DNA of 64,000 nucleotides from Euborellia annulipes (Eukaryota > Arthropoda > Insecta > Dermaptera > Anisolabididae), in contig JAKCPI010001944.1 in NCBI GenBank assembly GCA_023213315.1, forward strand, positions 1 through 64,000. Direction: 5' to 3'. The position numbers were made by a program, and so were the translations under genes. This document shows, piece after piece, positions 10,860 through 23,835 of the stretch. The notes beneath the pieces were generated by a model that was not told where the DNA came from, did not search any database, and saw only the letters and a program-made list of their open reading frames with translations. Each line of letters starts with the position of its first letter. Within the stretch, counting starts at the first letter, position 1.

Positions 10860-12440
10860 GAGATAAAATAGTAAATTTATTCAATTCAGGATAATTTTAT
10901 TTTTGATAAAAAACAATAGGATAATAAATAAAATACGAAAGATCCATATTAATAAAATGGCTTTCTCTTAAGATAGATAAAAAAAATATAAGTTCTTATT
11001 TGACCACTTTACTTTTATTAATTTCAATAATTTTTTTTCTTTTTACTTTTTTCCCGCTCTTTTGTATTTACAAGGTATTTCCTGAATTTATTATAACTAG
11101 GGGCACCCCCGTGCGGGCAGGAAAATATTCAGGGTATATTTTATAGACCCTAAAAATTTGCTTTCCAAATAATGGACTCCTTGAAAAAGGTATACATGAT
11201 TTTTTTGAATTAATCATGAGATACGAATTTTTGAAAATATTACTGATTTTTTTTTTAATAATAAGACAAGGCCGTGTTTGAGCCCGAACCTTCATGTGAA
11301 AGGAGTTTTTATAATTTAGGCAAAATAATAATTTTTTAATTTTTAAGTTTTTCTTTATTAGTATTCTTATAAAAACTTGACGAAATTTTCCTTTTTAAAT
11401 GCATAAGAGAAAAATATTGCGACATTTTTTATTGAAAAGTTGAAAAAATATTAATTTCTGGTCGTTTTCTTGTCAATATTGGTTTTAAGAACCAAATTGT
11501 TATTAAAAAATCAAACTAATTGATGGCTCAAATAAATATCCTCATATTAAAAAATTCGTTTTTTTAAATAACAAATTGGTTCCTAAAGCTTCCGAGTGAC
11601 CAGAAATTAATAAGTTATTAAAATTAACTTGCCTTGTTTCAACTTTTTAAATTAGAAAATATCGCATTTGTTCCATTGTTTTCTATGTAAAGAGCGAGAG
11701 AATGACTCCTATGACGTCATTTGAGAGTTTTAAGCCGGCCTCACTTTAACGCATCGGTTGCTACGTCTATGTATTTAACCTCTTGGAATTTCATTTTTGA
11801 ATTGTCAATTCTAAAACAAGAATTGCTTGATTCTCTCATTGTTATGTTTATTATTATTATAAAGTCATTATGATAGATAACGATCTAAAACTTATATATT
11901 CTAAGGGCCGGTTGCTTCACTTCTTTTAACTAGCTATTTCTGGGCTAGTTGACTATGACATTCGAGTCTTTTCAAATCTAGTTTATTAAAGCTTTTGTGA
12001 TTTGTGTTATTATTATTATTATGGAAGGTTTTAATTGTAGACTACATTTGTACCAAATCGTAGTTAACTAACTAAAACCCACTTGTTTATTTATTTTTTT
12101 GGAAATTTTTAAATTTTTGTCAAAAAATTAAATGCTTTAAATAATTATTTTAATTTTTAATATTTATTTTAATTAATTTTAATTTTTAATAATTTTTATA
12201 AATGACGCATTTATTAAGTTGCTAGCTTCACAAAACTTTTCTTATACTTCAGATAGCTAATTATATTTGAAAAAAACTCGAAGGTTAAGGATGTTCTTGT
12301 TTACTATATCTTTAAGATTGCTAGTTGACTATAAGTGATACAACAGGCTGAAGAAATTTAAATGTTAGAAAATTAACTTCAATAAGATAAAAACAATGTT
12401 TAAACTTTCAACCATATTTTTGAAAATTTTTGTAAATTAA
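10860..12440. other. intergenic, AT-rich with decayed inverted repeats
   Basis: No gene was seen. An imperfect inverted repeat spans about 11400-11680 (arms with AAATTTTCC/AGAAAATAT-like blocks). A possible older MITE begins AGGGCCGGTTGCTTCAC at 11905. ATTAAAGCTTTTGTG at about 11988 recurs at 30049. Confidence 0.35.
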
Positions 12441-12442
12441 AA

Positions 12443-12630
12443 TTAATTAAACACTAGGTTATTTATTTCAAAGGTTTTATTAATTATAAAATTAACCTAT
12501 TTCGACAATCCTTACATTCTAGTTATAGTGAGAATGTAATTATATATGATGATGACAAGGAATTGTCGAAATACGTATCAAGTTTATAATTAATAAACCC
12601 TTAGAAACAAATAACCTAGTGTTTAATTTA
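12443..12630. repeat. foldback element with degenerate hammerhead-like core
   Basis: AATTAAACACTAGGTTATTT at the left is answered by AAATAACCTAGTGTTTAATT at the right. Between them, TGATGA-CAAGGAATTG-TCGAAATACG resembles the ribozyme-like core found in other foldbacks of the window, but with the first core base changed. Confidence 0.6.
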
Positions 12631-12689
12631 TATCCTTAATTTTAATTTAAAAACAAGCGTTTGCTCTAAGTGTGTAATGACAAGTCGAC

Positions 12690-12900
12690 TCGTATGACAT
12701 CACAGCCAATCAGAAGCAGGAACTGGAAACTGTCCGAAATGACCAAGCTGAGTTAATCGTGTCCTTTAATGTTTGATACCTTGCCCTGACCTAGGTAATG
12801 CTGCTAGCCGCTAGATATGTCTCTGCGTGCTTCTGTCCTTTTCTGTCTATTGGTTTGAAGAGAATTGCTCGCTAATTGGCATCTTCAAGCTTAGGGCGCT
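12690..12900 (+). promoter_or_regulatory. putative promoter of the DDX6/me31B gene
   Basis: This is the least AT-rich stretch upstream of the helicase gene. It holds a CRE-like TGACATCA (12695-12702) directly followed by a CCAAT box (12706-12710), and inverted CCAAT motifs (ATTGG) at 12849 and 12875. No TATA box was identified. The spacing to the proposed 5' UTR exon fits a housekeeping promoter. The position is inferred. Confidence 0.45.
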
Positions 12901-13021
12901 CTTCACTCGTTCTCTTTTTACCGCATTGCTCGTTTCCTTCCTTCAATTTCAATCCGTGCATGCTAATTATTTTTCTATACAAAGTGAAATCTGATATTAA
13001 ATTTTGTCTCCGATACAACTG
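12900..13021 (+). other. putative 5' UTR exon of the DDX6/me31B gene
   Basis: A consensus donor (ACTG|GTGAGT, exon end 13021) is followed about 500 bases later by the strong acceptor TTTTTTTAACAG (13518) that opens the first coding exon. The start of this exon is not defined by the sequence. Confidence 0.45.
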
Positions 13022-13608
13022 GTGAGTTTTTTTTTTTTATTTTAATTATTCTCCGCACTATCTATCGTCAAGGAAATCATTATTAACATTTAATAAATTT
13101 ATATATATATGTATATATATTGATGTATTATTAAGTCCTATTCGGCCATCTTCAAAAAAATTAAAATTTAACTGATTAGAGATGAGTTATTTTTTAATTT
13201 AATAAATAAACACATCTTTAAACTATTATTAAAATAGAAATAAGTAATATATATATATATTTGTATATATATATTATATATATTTGTTTTAATTTTTTTT
13301 TATTTTAATCATATCTGTCATTAATGAACAAACAAATACAAACCCCCAAACTTATTTTTCGCTCTTTCATTTTTTAATTTGAATTATTTTTGCCTTATTC
13401 ATTAGGTTAAATATAAAATTCCTTAAAAAATTTTTTAATCTTTTTTGGGACTTTCTATTCATACACTTTCATAATTCTCATAATTTGTTTACTAATTATT
13501 TCATATTTTTTTTAACAGGATAAATTTGAACTCATTTGATGAGTGATCTTCTACAAACTATTTCCTTAAAACATATTATATATCGAATTTATTATTAAAT
13601 TAACGAAA

Positions 13609-14128
13609 ATGATGACCGAAACTCACATCAATTCAAGTCATTTACCTTCACTGGCTAATTCTATGAAAATGTAAGTTTTCATTTATTTTAAATAAATTTC
13701 CTTTCCTTTTTTTTTTTAATTGCTAATAACTTTTCTTCGAATTAAATTTATTTTAGTGACAAATTAGATGATAAAGGATGGAAGGCAAAATTAAAAGTAC
13801 CACCTAAAGATAAAAGAATACAAACCACGGTAAAAATACGTCTATTTTTTATCTTTCCTATAAAAATTTTATTATTTAATTTATTGATTTTAAAAATTGG
13901 ACAAATAACACTCTTTTAAAAGATCTTTCTAGAATCTACCATTTCACTATCTAAAAAGTTTTCTTCTTCCTTATATTCACATTTTACTAAAATATTTTCT
14001 ATACTAATTTAATAAATATAAATTTTATATTCTCGGAAAATGTATGGTGTCAGCAAACTATCTGACCTGTGCCAGGAATACCTAGAGCATATTTCTTTTT
14101 CAATTATTTTTCAAAAAGGAAAACTCAC

Positions 14129-14159
<31 letters not shown>

Positions 14160-17100
14160 ACACACACATTTTGAAGAATATATAATATTTTAAGTAAATC
14201 TGAAAATAAAAAACATTTATTTTTTTATTAAAAAATATCTAATTTTTTCAAAAAACATCCTCTCTTTTAATTAAAATAATTTATACTGTTCACCTGTAAG
14301 TTTCATTATTTTTTTTTTTATAATTTCTAATAGCGTCTCTAAATGTTTATTTATTTATTTTTCGGGGGCTGAACCCCCTTCCACTGGCTACGGCTCTGTT
14401 TGCAATTTATTTTTTTAAATATTTTCTGAGGAGTTTTTAAAGTCTGATTCAACCACAAAAAAAAAACTATAAAAGTGATTGAAATAGCCCCAAAGAACTC
14501 TGATGAACCAGAAAATAATTGATTTCTCTGTTTTAATCAAAAATCGTTAGAGCCGATTTTGATAAAATAAAAAAGTACATCAATTTTTATAGCTGATTTT
14601 ATTTTTTGTAGGTATACTGAGAAATTAAAGAGAGTCAGCTAAGCGTAATTTCATTTATTTCCTGACGTTTCTGTCCTGTTTACGACCATATTCAACATTT
14701 CGATTGATCTAAAGGTGAAATGTTGAAATTCATATTGATAATGACACCCATAGTGCTCTGAAGATGGTCGTAAACAGGACCGAAACGTCAGCTTTGAAGG
14801 GGGAAATAAATGAAATTACGCTTAGCTGCTCACTTCGCTCGGGTTAGGGGGGGAGGCATAAAAGGACCATTTAGCATTTATAATAGTTTTTTGTTACTAT
14901 TTTAAATTGAAATTTTTACAGGATGTTACCGATACAAAAGGAAATGAATTCGAAGAATATTGTCTTAAAAGAGAATTATTAATGGGAATCTTCGAAAAGG
15001 GCTGGGAAAAACCATCACCAATTCAAGAAGCAAGCATTCCTATAGCATTATCAGGAAAAGACGTATTAGCTAGAGCAAAAAATGGTACAGGAAAAACAGG
15101 AGCATACTCAATTCCAGTTTTAGAACAGGTCGATCCTAAAAAAGATTGTATCCAAGGTGAATTCTTTTCTCTGTTCATTTTCATTGATATTCTGGCTAAA
15201 ATTTTAATTCCACTCCTTTTTACAGCACTTGTTATAGTGCCTACTCGTGAATTGGCTCTTCAAACTAGTCAAATTTGTATTGAACTCGCTAAGCATATGG
15301 AAGTTAAAGTTATGGTAACCACAGGAGGCACTAATCTTAAGGATGACATTATGAGAATATATCAAAATGGTAATATATATATATTTATATATATATTTTA
15401 AAATTGCCCTGCCCATTACTGAGAATATAATATTATCTGATAATTACTCTGAATGCTATTCTAAAATCTTGAAAAATAAAGAAATATATTCACTTTTCAA
15501 GAAATAATTTAAAAAGAAAATTCTTTAAACGGTAGAATCTCTTCTTTTCAATAAATAATTGTATTTAATAAATAAATAAATTAAATGTTTGTGATATACA
15601 GTAGAACCTGGCTTAACGTGCACCTCTCATAGAGTAAATCACATAACGAGCAAAATAATTGTAAAAGAATGACTCGCTTAACGAGTACAAAATACAGATT
15701 TGGTCAAAATAAAAGTCTCCCCAATTAGTTTATAAGTTGGCTTTTATATTTAATATTTGCGCACTTTTAAATTTAGTGATTACAATTTACAAAAAGAAAT
15801 TTAATTAGAAATTTAATTTTATTATTTTAAAGGATTTTTATTTAAACAAATTTTCCATTATTAATAATTATTAGGAACATGTTGAAATAAACTCTAATCC
15901 ACAAATATCGATCTTCTGGTTCCAGTAGTATCGCAGTGTCGCTTGCGATCGCACATTTTCTCAAACTTGTGTTATATGTACATGAATAAAAATTAAGTGA
16001 ATTAATTATTAGGAAGATAATAAGGAAATAGATGAACTCTCCTCAAAAATATGTAACTAATTTTCTTTGAATAAGTATTTTTTCGACATAGAACGCATTA
16101 TCGTATTTTACATTAATTTATATGAGAAAAATTGTTTCGCAGAGCGAGTGTTTCGCTTTACGACTCTGGAACGAATTATCGTTAAGCGAGGTTCCACTGT
16201 ATTTTGATTGATATTGATCATTTCTTTTTACTTTGACGTCCTTATATACTTGTATTATTTATTTAATAGTTTATATTTATTCTGTTTGTTATTATATTCA
16301 TTTTTTTGAGGTGTTATTTTCATGTCTTTAAGGAAAGTTTTACGTGTAACTTTAAGGGTAATAATTTATTAAAATATGAAGTAGAATTTTCTTTAACATT
16401 TCAATTGAATTGACTATCAATCATTTGAAATAAATAGGGATGCGTTCTAAATGGCCCTAGATGCCGAAAAAGACCTTAAAAACAAATAAATAAATAAAAA
16501 CGTTAGATATGATGAGAATTGTAAAATCACCATTATATATCATGAGAAAGCTTATTTTCTGGGGACAAAATTCTTTCAAAATGACGCCTCTTAAAAAAAT
16601 TAATCATTCTAATATATATAAAAATAATTAATACATTTTGTTTTTATCATAGTTCAAGTTATAATTGCAACTCCTGGAAGGATACTTGATTTAATGGAGA
16701 AAAATGTAGCGAATATGGACCATTGCAGAATCCTTGTTTTGGATGAGGTACATATAAGATTTTATCTTATTCTTATACTCTATTTAATTGATGTTTAAAA
16801 AAATATCTAGTTTTTAATGAGATAAAATAGATGTTTTTTTAACACCGATTACTCTGCCTATTTTTTTATTTTTTTCAAATTTTTATTGTATTATAAAGAA
16901 TTTAAAAAAACAAATAATTCTCTTTTTTAAATCTATCAAATATTCATTTATTTTTGTCATCGCCGTGTTATTCCGTCTATGGGATTTGCTCGATATGAAT
17001 ATAATATCAATGAAATATAAACAAAGACCATCTCAGCCAAGACTTTGACCATTCCAAGGGGTCAGTGATTTGCTAGTCCAGTGGTTCCCAACCTTATTTG

Positions 17101-20100
17101 ATGTGGAGCCCACTTTTACCGTAAAAAAAAACGCTGAGGCCCAGTGTATATATATATAATTTTATATAAATATATATAATTTTTATCTTTTCTTAGACGT
17201 CCGCGGCCCAGTTCCAATCAGCTCGCGGCCCACGGGTTGGGAACCGCTATGCTAGACCATTCAATCGAAATGTGATGCGGAAAGTGAAAAGGGACCTCTT
17301 GTCGGAGAAGTAAAATTATCGCTGGGGGCAGTTTACTCGAATTTGGTCAAAAATGTCCATTTTTGGGATTCGATTGAAAACGATTCTTCATTATTTCCTA
17401 TACAGATTTATTCGGTAATATTAGCGATGAGAATCCGATAAATATTATAAAATAATCGATATAGTAGGCTTAAATAGTTTTTCATTGTGTTTAAAAGCGT
17501 TTTCCTGGAAATTCCGTTTTTTATATCTATAACATTGAAAGGCTGTAACTTTTTTGGTTTTTGAGATATCATGGTTTTGGTCTTAAAATATTCAGGAGAT
17601 TATCCTCTACAATAAAATATCAATAATTCAATTTGTGAAATTGCCCTCTTTTCACTTTCCGCATCACAAATGTTAGAACTTATATAAATCAATTAAAACA
17701 AATTTGTCACAAGAACTGACTGCAAAGTATATAAGCTCTTGTTAGTTTGTTTTTATGTACTGTGTATTAATAACCACGAAGGGACAACTCAACAATTTGA
17801 TTCAATGAGTTGTCATTTGAGTTCTTACTTTATATTAAACAATTATTTTCTTGGATATATGAATAATTTTTATTATATCTAAAAATATACAATTAAAGGC
17901 GAAATTCACTTCAAAACTAGAAGTTTCATTTCGAAGAGGCTAATTGCCTGGATGTTCGCTCTTTCCTCTATTGTTTTGATTAATTTTGACAATGAGCAAA
18001 ATTTTCATAATAAAAAGAACACCTCTCCTCCCCCTCCCCCTCCTCGTTTTTTATTTTTGAGCCACCTTTCTCCATTTGTCATTCTGATAAAGGAGAAAGT
18101 TGGCTCTATATACTGATATAAAATTTTCATTTAAATTTGAATCAACTTTTTTTCTAGGCTGACAAATTGCTGTCACAAGATTTTATGGGAATGCTCGATC
18201 TTGTCATTTCAAAGTTACCAAGAGAACGTCAAATTTTACTTTATTCAGCAACGTTTCCTCTTACAGTAAAACAGTTTATGGTATTTACCAAATTAATTAT
18301 TCTAATCTTATCATGCCTTTATAATCACAATTGTTTCATTTTTAGGAAAAACACTTGAGAGAACCTTATGAAATAAATCTAATGGAGGAATTGACATTAA
18401 AAGGTGTCACTCAATATTATGCTTTTGTACAAGAAAGACAAAAAGTTCATTGTTTAAATACATTGTTTTCAAAGGTAAATTTGAAAGACTCTATTTTTTT
18501 TTTTATTAATGTTTATATATTTTTTATTTTTTAGTTACAAATCACTCAAAGTATCATATTCTGTAATTCTACCCAAAGAGTTGAGTTATTAGCAAAAAAA
18601 ATAACTGAATTAGGATATTGTTGCTATTATATCCATGCGAAGATGGCACAAGCTCATCGTAATCGAGTATTTCATGATTTCAGAGAGGGTCTTTGTCGGA
18701 ATTTAGTTTGTTCAGGTAACATTCATTAAATTATCATACATCAACATTCTTAGGATATCTCCGTTCTGCTTGATGATACTCCAGAATGTGTTATGTTCGA
18801 AATTTCTTCCTTCCTCCCCTGATCTAATTCCTCCCACCAGGGTCCTATTTTATAAAGACTGACAACGCGACGATTATCATAATTGAATAAATTTTCAAGC
18901 TTACACTATGATAATTATTTTATTGTCGACTGCGAAAAAACATAAATTACAAGTATTGTCAATACGTTTTATAAAAAAAATTGTCATTTAATACAAATTT
19001 GTCATTTTTTCTTCCTCCTATCAGGCGTAACTAGCATAGGTGGCACCCGGTGCAAGCCGCACTCCCCTAGTAACTAGGCCACAGTTTCTACCTACAGTAT
19101 TATTACTTATTACTATTAGAAAAATTGAGTCAATATGTGACCTTCCAGGCCCGGCTGGTCCCATGCCCCCCCCCCCCCCCCCCAGCCAAATTTCCGAGTT
19201 ACTCTCATGATAATGTATTAATAATCTATTTGTAAATAATTAATATTAATATAAAAAACTATTTTTATTTTCATTTATTTAATGAATTTATAAATATTTT
19301 AATTAAATATTATATACTGTATTACTAAATAAACAAAGAATCATTGAAAATTAGATTATTTTATTAAATATATGATATAACTTTAATATTATTTGCTTTT
19401 AACCAAATCGGTGTAAATAAAAGCCGAAATGTGAATAATATTTTTAGCAAAATCTTAATACAAATTATTCTAGGTTATAGGACACAGTTTCTAGTCCCTG
19501 TCAGAATTTTTCTACAATTCTGCAAAAAATAATTGCCACGACAATTATCGTTTCAAAAAACAAAAATTGACAAATTCCCCTGTCAGCCTAGAAATTTTAT
19601 GAAACCAAAAAGTGACAAATTGTCATGGCAATTTAACAAAAATGTCATTTTTTACTTGACAATTATATCAAGAGCTTATTTTTAAGAAACAGTTGTCAAA
19701 TAGTCACCTGTCATTGTCAGCTTTATGAAATAGGGCCCAGTAACCTAAAGGTCTCGATCCGTCCTGGAGTAATCATCTAAAAACAATTTGCACTTCAAAA
19801 TATTTTTTATTAATCAAAAATGAAAAACTTCTAAAGTGTAATTGTTTAATTTCCTAATTTTTTTTTAGATCTCTTCACACGTGGTATCGATGTTCAAGCC
19901 GTTAATGTTGTGATTAATTTTGATTTTCCTAAAATGGCAGAAACATATTTACACCGTATAGGTCGATCCGGGCGATTTGGACATTTAGGAATCGCCATAA
20001 ATTTGATTACTTATGAAGATCGTTTTTCATTACATCGGATAGAACAAGAACTTGGAACAGAAATTAAACCAATTCCTAAAAAAATTGATCCCTCCTTATA

Positions 20101-20155
20101 CGTTCCGGAAACTGCAGAAACGCAAGAAATAGAAGAGGGAAATGTGAGCAAATAG
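13609..20155 (+). CDS. me31B: ATP-dependent DEAD-box RNA helicase DDX6/me31B
   Basis: Ten coding exons: 13609-13670, 13757-13829, 14922-15156, 15226-15369, 16653-16747, 18158-18280, 18346-18474, 18535-18715, 19869-20155, with a 5' UTR of about 90 bases on the first (nine coding segments listed; the upstream non-coding exon makes ten exons in all). All junctions are GT-AG and in phase, giving 442 residues. Motifs: Q motif PSPIQ (76-80), motif I AKNGTGKT (97-104), PTRELALQ (129-136), TPGR (178-181), DEAD (202-205), SAT (233-235) and HRIGRSGR (376-383). The sequence is close to identical to fly me31B and human DDX6 through both RecA lobes. This helicase represses translation and promotes decapping in P-bodies, with partners such as eIF4E-T, LSM14/Tral and PatL1. 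The start is ATG-ATG as in fly; the second ATG is directly adjacent. The carboxyl tail after LYV ([15 protein letters not shown]) is acidic and diverged. The introns hold several transposons. Confidence 0.97.
14132..14168. repeat. poly-C tract with short CA repeat
   Basis: An unbroken run of 28 C followed by ACACACACA, in DDX6 intron 2. The length is likely to be unstable and prone to sequencing error. Confidence 0.9.
14635..14829. repeat. foldback element with hammerhead-like core (14758-14785)
   Basis: AGCTAAGCGTAATTTCATTT at the left is answered by AAATGAAATTACGCTTAGCT at the right. The right arm carries CTGAAGA, then TGGTC-loop-GACC, then GAAAC, which matches the conserved core of hammerhead ribozymes. 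The left arm carries the near complement. It lies in DDX6 intron 2. Confidence 0.75.
15599..16199. mobile_element. pogo/Tigger-like non-autonomous element
   Basis: The ends are CAGTAGAACCTGGCTTAACG and the inverted CGTTAAGCGAGGTTCCACTG, flanked by TA on both sides. This end sequence is typical of pogo/Tigger elements. It is about 600 bases with no transposase frame, in DDX6 intron 4. Confidence 0.85.
17079..17249. mobile_element. hAT-type MITE with near-perfect target duplication
   Basis: CAGTGGTTCCCAACC at the left and GGTTGGGAACCGCT at the right are inverted repeats. Flanking octamers TGCTAGTC (17071-17078) and TGCTAGAC (17250-17257) differ at one base. The interior shares ACGCTGAGGCCCAGT-type sequence with the element at 7042-7182. 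It lies in DDX6 intron 5. Confidence 0.85.
18839..19739. mobile_element. MITE-like element in a DDX6 intron
   Basis: GGGTCCTATTTTATAAAGAC plus TGACAA at the left is answered at the right by TTGTCAGCTTTATGAAATAG plus GGCCC. The interior repeats short TGACAAATT/AATTGTCA units. A run of about 17 C lies at 19166. No target duplication could be fixed and no transposase was seen. Confidence 0.6.
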
Positions 20156-20435
20156 TGTTTGATAAAAATCATCCTCACATCACATCCCCCAGTTAAAAAA
20201 AAATTAAAAAAAAAGATTTTCTAAATGAACATTTTTTATACAAAATAGTTAAATCAAATTAATATAAATTATACATCACATCACTATTATTTTATTAAAT
20301 TTACTCAAAAATAGTAATTTTTATTAAATTTCTAAATACTCAAACTTGCATTTTTTTGAAGCTTAATCAAAAAATAAAATTATTTGTTAAAAAAGTTAAT
20401 ATTCTTTTAAAAATATAGAACTTTTTTGGATGTTT

Positions 20436-20478
20436 AAAGGTTCTTTCGCACTAATCGTCCCAGTCCGAAAGAACCTTT
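20436..20478 (+). other. perfect 13-bp hairpin downstream of the DDX6 gene
   Basis: AAAGGTTCTTTCG (20436-20448) is exactly complementary to CGAAAGAACCTTT (20466-20478), with a 17-base loop. It is about 280 bases past the stop codon and just past AATAAA-like signals (about 20373), so it is in or next to the 3' UTR. Its function is unknown. Confidence 0.7.
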
Positions 20479-20580
20479 TATTATATTTAGATATATAATT
20501 ATTCTTTTTGAGTAAATTTACGGCATATATATATATATATATACATATATATTGTGGAAGGCTTCTGCGATCGGGCGTAT

Positions 20581-20635
20581 GCGATGATAAGTTTTCTCGG
20601 GTTAAGTCGTATAACCCGAGAAAGCTTATCTTCGC
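20581..20635. other. 24-bp hairpin, GC-richer than flanks
   Basis: The arm 20581-20604 pairs with 20612-20635 around a 7-base loop, with a few mismatches. The inner TCTCGGGTTA/TAACCCGAGA is perfect. A TA microsatellite lies before it and a GT repeat after it. Confidence 0.65.
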
Positions 20636-20699
20636 ATATATATGGGAAATATGCGCGCGTGTGTGTGTGTGTGATTGTTTCAAAAACAGCCAATTTTAA

Positions 20700-22600
20700 T
20701 TTATTTATATCCTAAAAAAAATTAGTTTTTTTTATAAAAGCTATTTATTGTGTACATTAATTTATTTTCATTTGTATATATTATATTGAAGAAAAAATTA
20801 GGTTTTGACTTATTTTCTAATAGCTATGAACTTGAATGACCTAATTATATTTATATTTTATCAAATACAAAATATCATAATATATTAATATTGTAATACT
20901 TTCAAATATTTTTGACATTATCAAATTGATGATATCACCCTTTGAATGGATTTATATTAATATAGTTTTTAATTCGTACTTTTTATTTTATAAAAAAGAA
21001 CTAAATAAGAAAATAGACATTTTTGTCATTATTTTGAAATTGGCATTATTTTTTAAACAATTACACACAATAAATAAATAAGATCTAAAAGCTTGTAAAA
21101 TGGCATAATTACATAGCTTATTGGAGTACTATTCGTATCAAAAATAAGTAGACAAACTCTTCTTCTATTTCGTCTTATTAAATAATTAAAAGATGTAGAT
21201 TAAAATTAAATTTAATATTATGTAGATAACACGAAATATTTGAAACAGTATGTCTATTTATTATTCCGTACGGATAGTATTTATAATTTTTGCCACCCGT
21301 TTCCATAATGCTTTTTATGGAATCAGGAAATATGCTTGATTGAAATTCTTGAAACATTTTCGGTTTACTCTATGGTCCAAGCATAAGCATATCTTTTCAT
21401 CTTCAATATTTTTTGCAGCATTCTTTTCTAAATTTTATTCAGATAATTTATATTTTTTTTTTTATAAAATTGTCTACCTGACAAACACTAAATTTAAATT
21501 AATTTTAGTGTTTTTTTATAAGCAATTTTCCTTTATTTATAATCATTTTTGGGTTTTCTTATTTTCGCGGTCAAAAGAAATGATCGCGAACTTTTTATTT
21601 TAATTATAAATTGTTAAAAAAAATTTTTTTAATCATTTAATTCAGAAATGTATAACTCGGATTATTATTAAAATTTTGATATATTTTTTTGTCTTCTTTT
21701 TCTATTTAATCATCTGTTTGGTATTTATATTCTGGTGTGACAAATCCTCTTAATACTACTTTTAAAAATTCTGGAAAATGTATTTCTCAAGCAAGTTTTG
21801 ATATAGATCAAGCTTAGCATCCGATCTCACCATCTCTTCAATTCTTGAATTGTAAAGAGTAGAGATTATATTAACTGGACTCCAGATTGAGCAAAGCTTC
21901 CCACATCCAACTTCTCTGTTATCTACTCTGCTCGTTGTTGATAGAAATACTCAAAGCCTTAATAATCTATTCAAGAGCTATCTAAAAATATCAAAAAGTT
22001 CTTTAACAAGATGTGGATTTTTTGGCTGGATAATCGTTAATGTGTAAAGAAATGAATGGCAGATTATTTCATTATCAGGTCCTCCATGCTGACGTTTCGG
22101 TCTTGGTTAAGACCATCCCCAGAGCTATAACAACAGAGTATAATTTTACCCTGGAATTTCATAAAATGAAAGCTATTTAATTGAATTTACAGTCATCCCG
22201 TGAATTGATATAAAAAATAATTTATTATATAGCATTGAAGTGCTTTGTACTGAATGGCATAGCAGACTATTCATACTAATTCAAAAATCAAGCTTGGTAT
22301 AAAATATTTACAGTTAGAAAGGGGTCCGCGAGAAAAAAAGTCATAAATAGGGGGTCCTCGGAATCCAAAAGTTTAGGAACATCTGCTCTAGACTAATCTT
22401 TTTATTAATATTATTATAAATTTTTTTATTATTTAAATCTCTTAAATGAGTTCAAATAAAAATGTTTATTTAAGAAAATTGTTACTTACATGTTAGATTT
22501 AGAATAGAGTTTATAGTCGTTTTCATTTGAGCCAGTTTATTCTTTGGAGATACTTTTATTTCTTCAGGGCTTTTCCTGCCCTTGATATAGGCCTATTTAG
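20700..22600. other. AT-rich intergenic stretch
   Basis: No gene was seen. The longest open frames are Phe/Lys-rich translations of AT-rich DNA. A minus-strand GGTC-loop-GACC-GAAAC segment at 22091-22122 resembles the foldback cores described elsewhere. Confidence 0.4.
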
Positions 22601-22614
22601 TTTCAGATTTTCAA

Positions 22615-23550
22615 TAGCTCGAAACTTAATTTTACTTTAGAAAATATAAAATTTTTGAGATGATTAGGGCGCTACGAATTTCGTTTTTCAGTAATCTGTG
22701 GAGTAATTAATTAATTTGATCTTGAAATTTGTACTTAATTTGGAAAATATAATATTTTTTAATGTATTTTGACTATAAGACTATATATATAACAAATTTA
22801 ATTAATTAATTGTAAATATTTAATTTATATAATGATTATTAATTACTTCATACTTTTTAATTTTATTTTTTTTAATAAATTTGTATTAAAAAATATGGGT
22901 TTTGTAACAGGAGTGATCAGGAGAATAGAATAGTCAAGGAGTGTGTTGGCGCCAAGAAAAAAAATAACCTCCTATCTGCTTCTGATCTCCGGATCATTGG
23001 AAATATATAATATATAAATTAAGAGCATATCTATCTCAAACTGATTAGTGCTGCGATCTTGTGGAGACTTTTAGAATTATAAGTATAATTTTTAAAGTTT
23101 CCACAAGAGTGCAGCACAAATCAGATATTTTATTCAATTATAAAGATTACACACAATATACCAATATATATATTTCAAATGATCCGGAGATCAGAAACAG
23201 AGAGGTTATTTTTTTTCTTGGCGCCAACACACTCCTTGACTATTCTATTCTCCTGATCACTCCTGTTACAAAAACATCATATTTTTTATATTTTTTTTAT
23301 ACAATTTATTAAAAAAATAAACGTATGAAGAATAAAAAATATATTAATAATTACATTCCATTAATTGATTATATTAATAAATACATTTTGTATCGTCAAA
23401 AACTTTTTTTTCTAAATGAAATACTAGATTTCAAAGTTATTAATTATTCCATAGATTTATTTATTTTAGTATTATAATACTGAAAAACGAAATTCGTAGC
23501 GCTATTATATATTTTCTAAAATAAAGGTAAGTTTTCAAGTTTTAAGGTCC
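22615..23550. repeat. large palindrome, about 935 bases
   Basis: There are nested inverted repeats. The outer arms hold GCGCTACGAATTTCGTTTTT (22670) and its complement at 23480-23500. The middle arms 22902-22998 and 23170-23273 match almost perfectly (GTAACAGGAGTGATCAGGAG against its complement). The inner arms around 23040-23125 are GTGCTGC...GTGGAGA type. It would fold into a very long hairpin and has no convincing coding frame. Confidence 0.8.
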
Positions 23551-23810
23551 ATCGCATATTGTATACCTATATATAGTATTTTATTTTAATTATTTTATTA
23601 ATTAAATTATAAATGCACACACTTTCTTATACACTTGAAAAGATACAAACGTTCTTTATCATATTTAAAGAGATTCAAATAAATAAGAAATAGCAAAATT
23701 CTTGATTATAAAAAATGTTACATTTTATTTCTTTTAAAAATTCGAATAAATAATAAATTAAAATAAATAAAATATTAAATGTAACCTAATTATTTTTAAA
23801 ATTTACTTGT

Positions 23811-23835
23811 GTATATATATATATATATATATATA
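23811..23835. repeat. TA microsatellite
   Basis: An uninterrupted TA dinucleotide run of about 12 units. Confidence 0.9.

Noticed and set aside
7042..20700. CRISPR-like or tandem array
   Set aside because: Repeated units are dispersed transposon copies on both strands; there is no regular spacing and the genome is eukaryotic.
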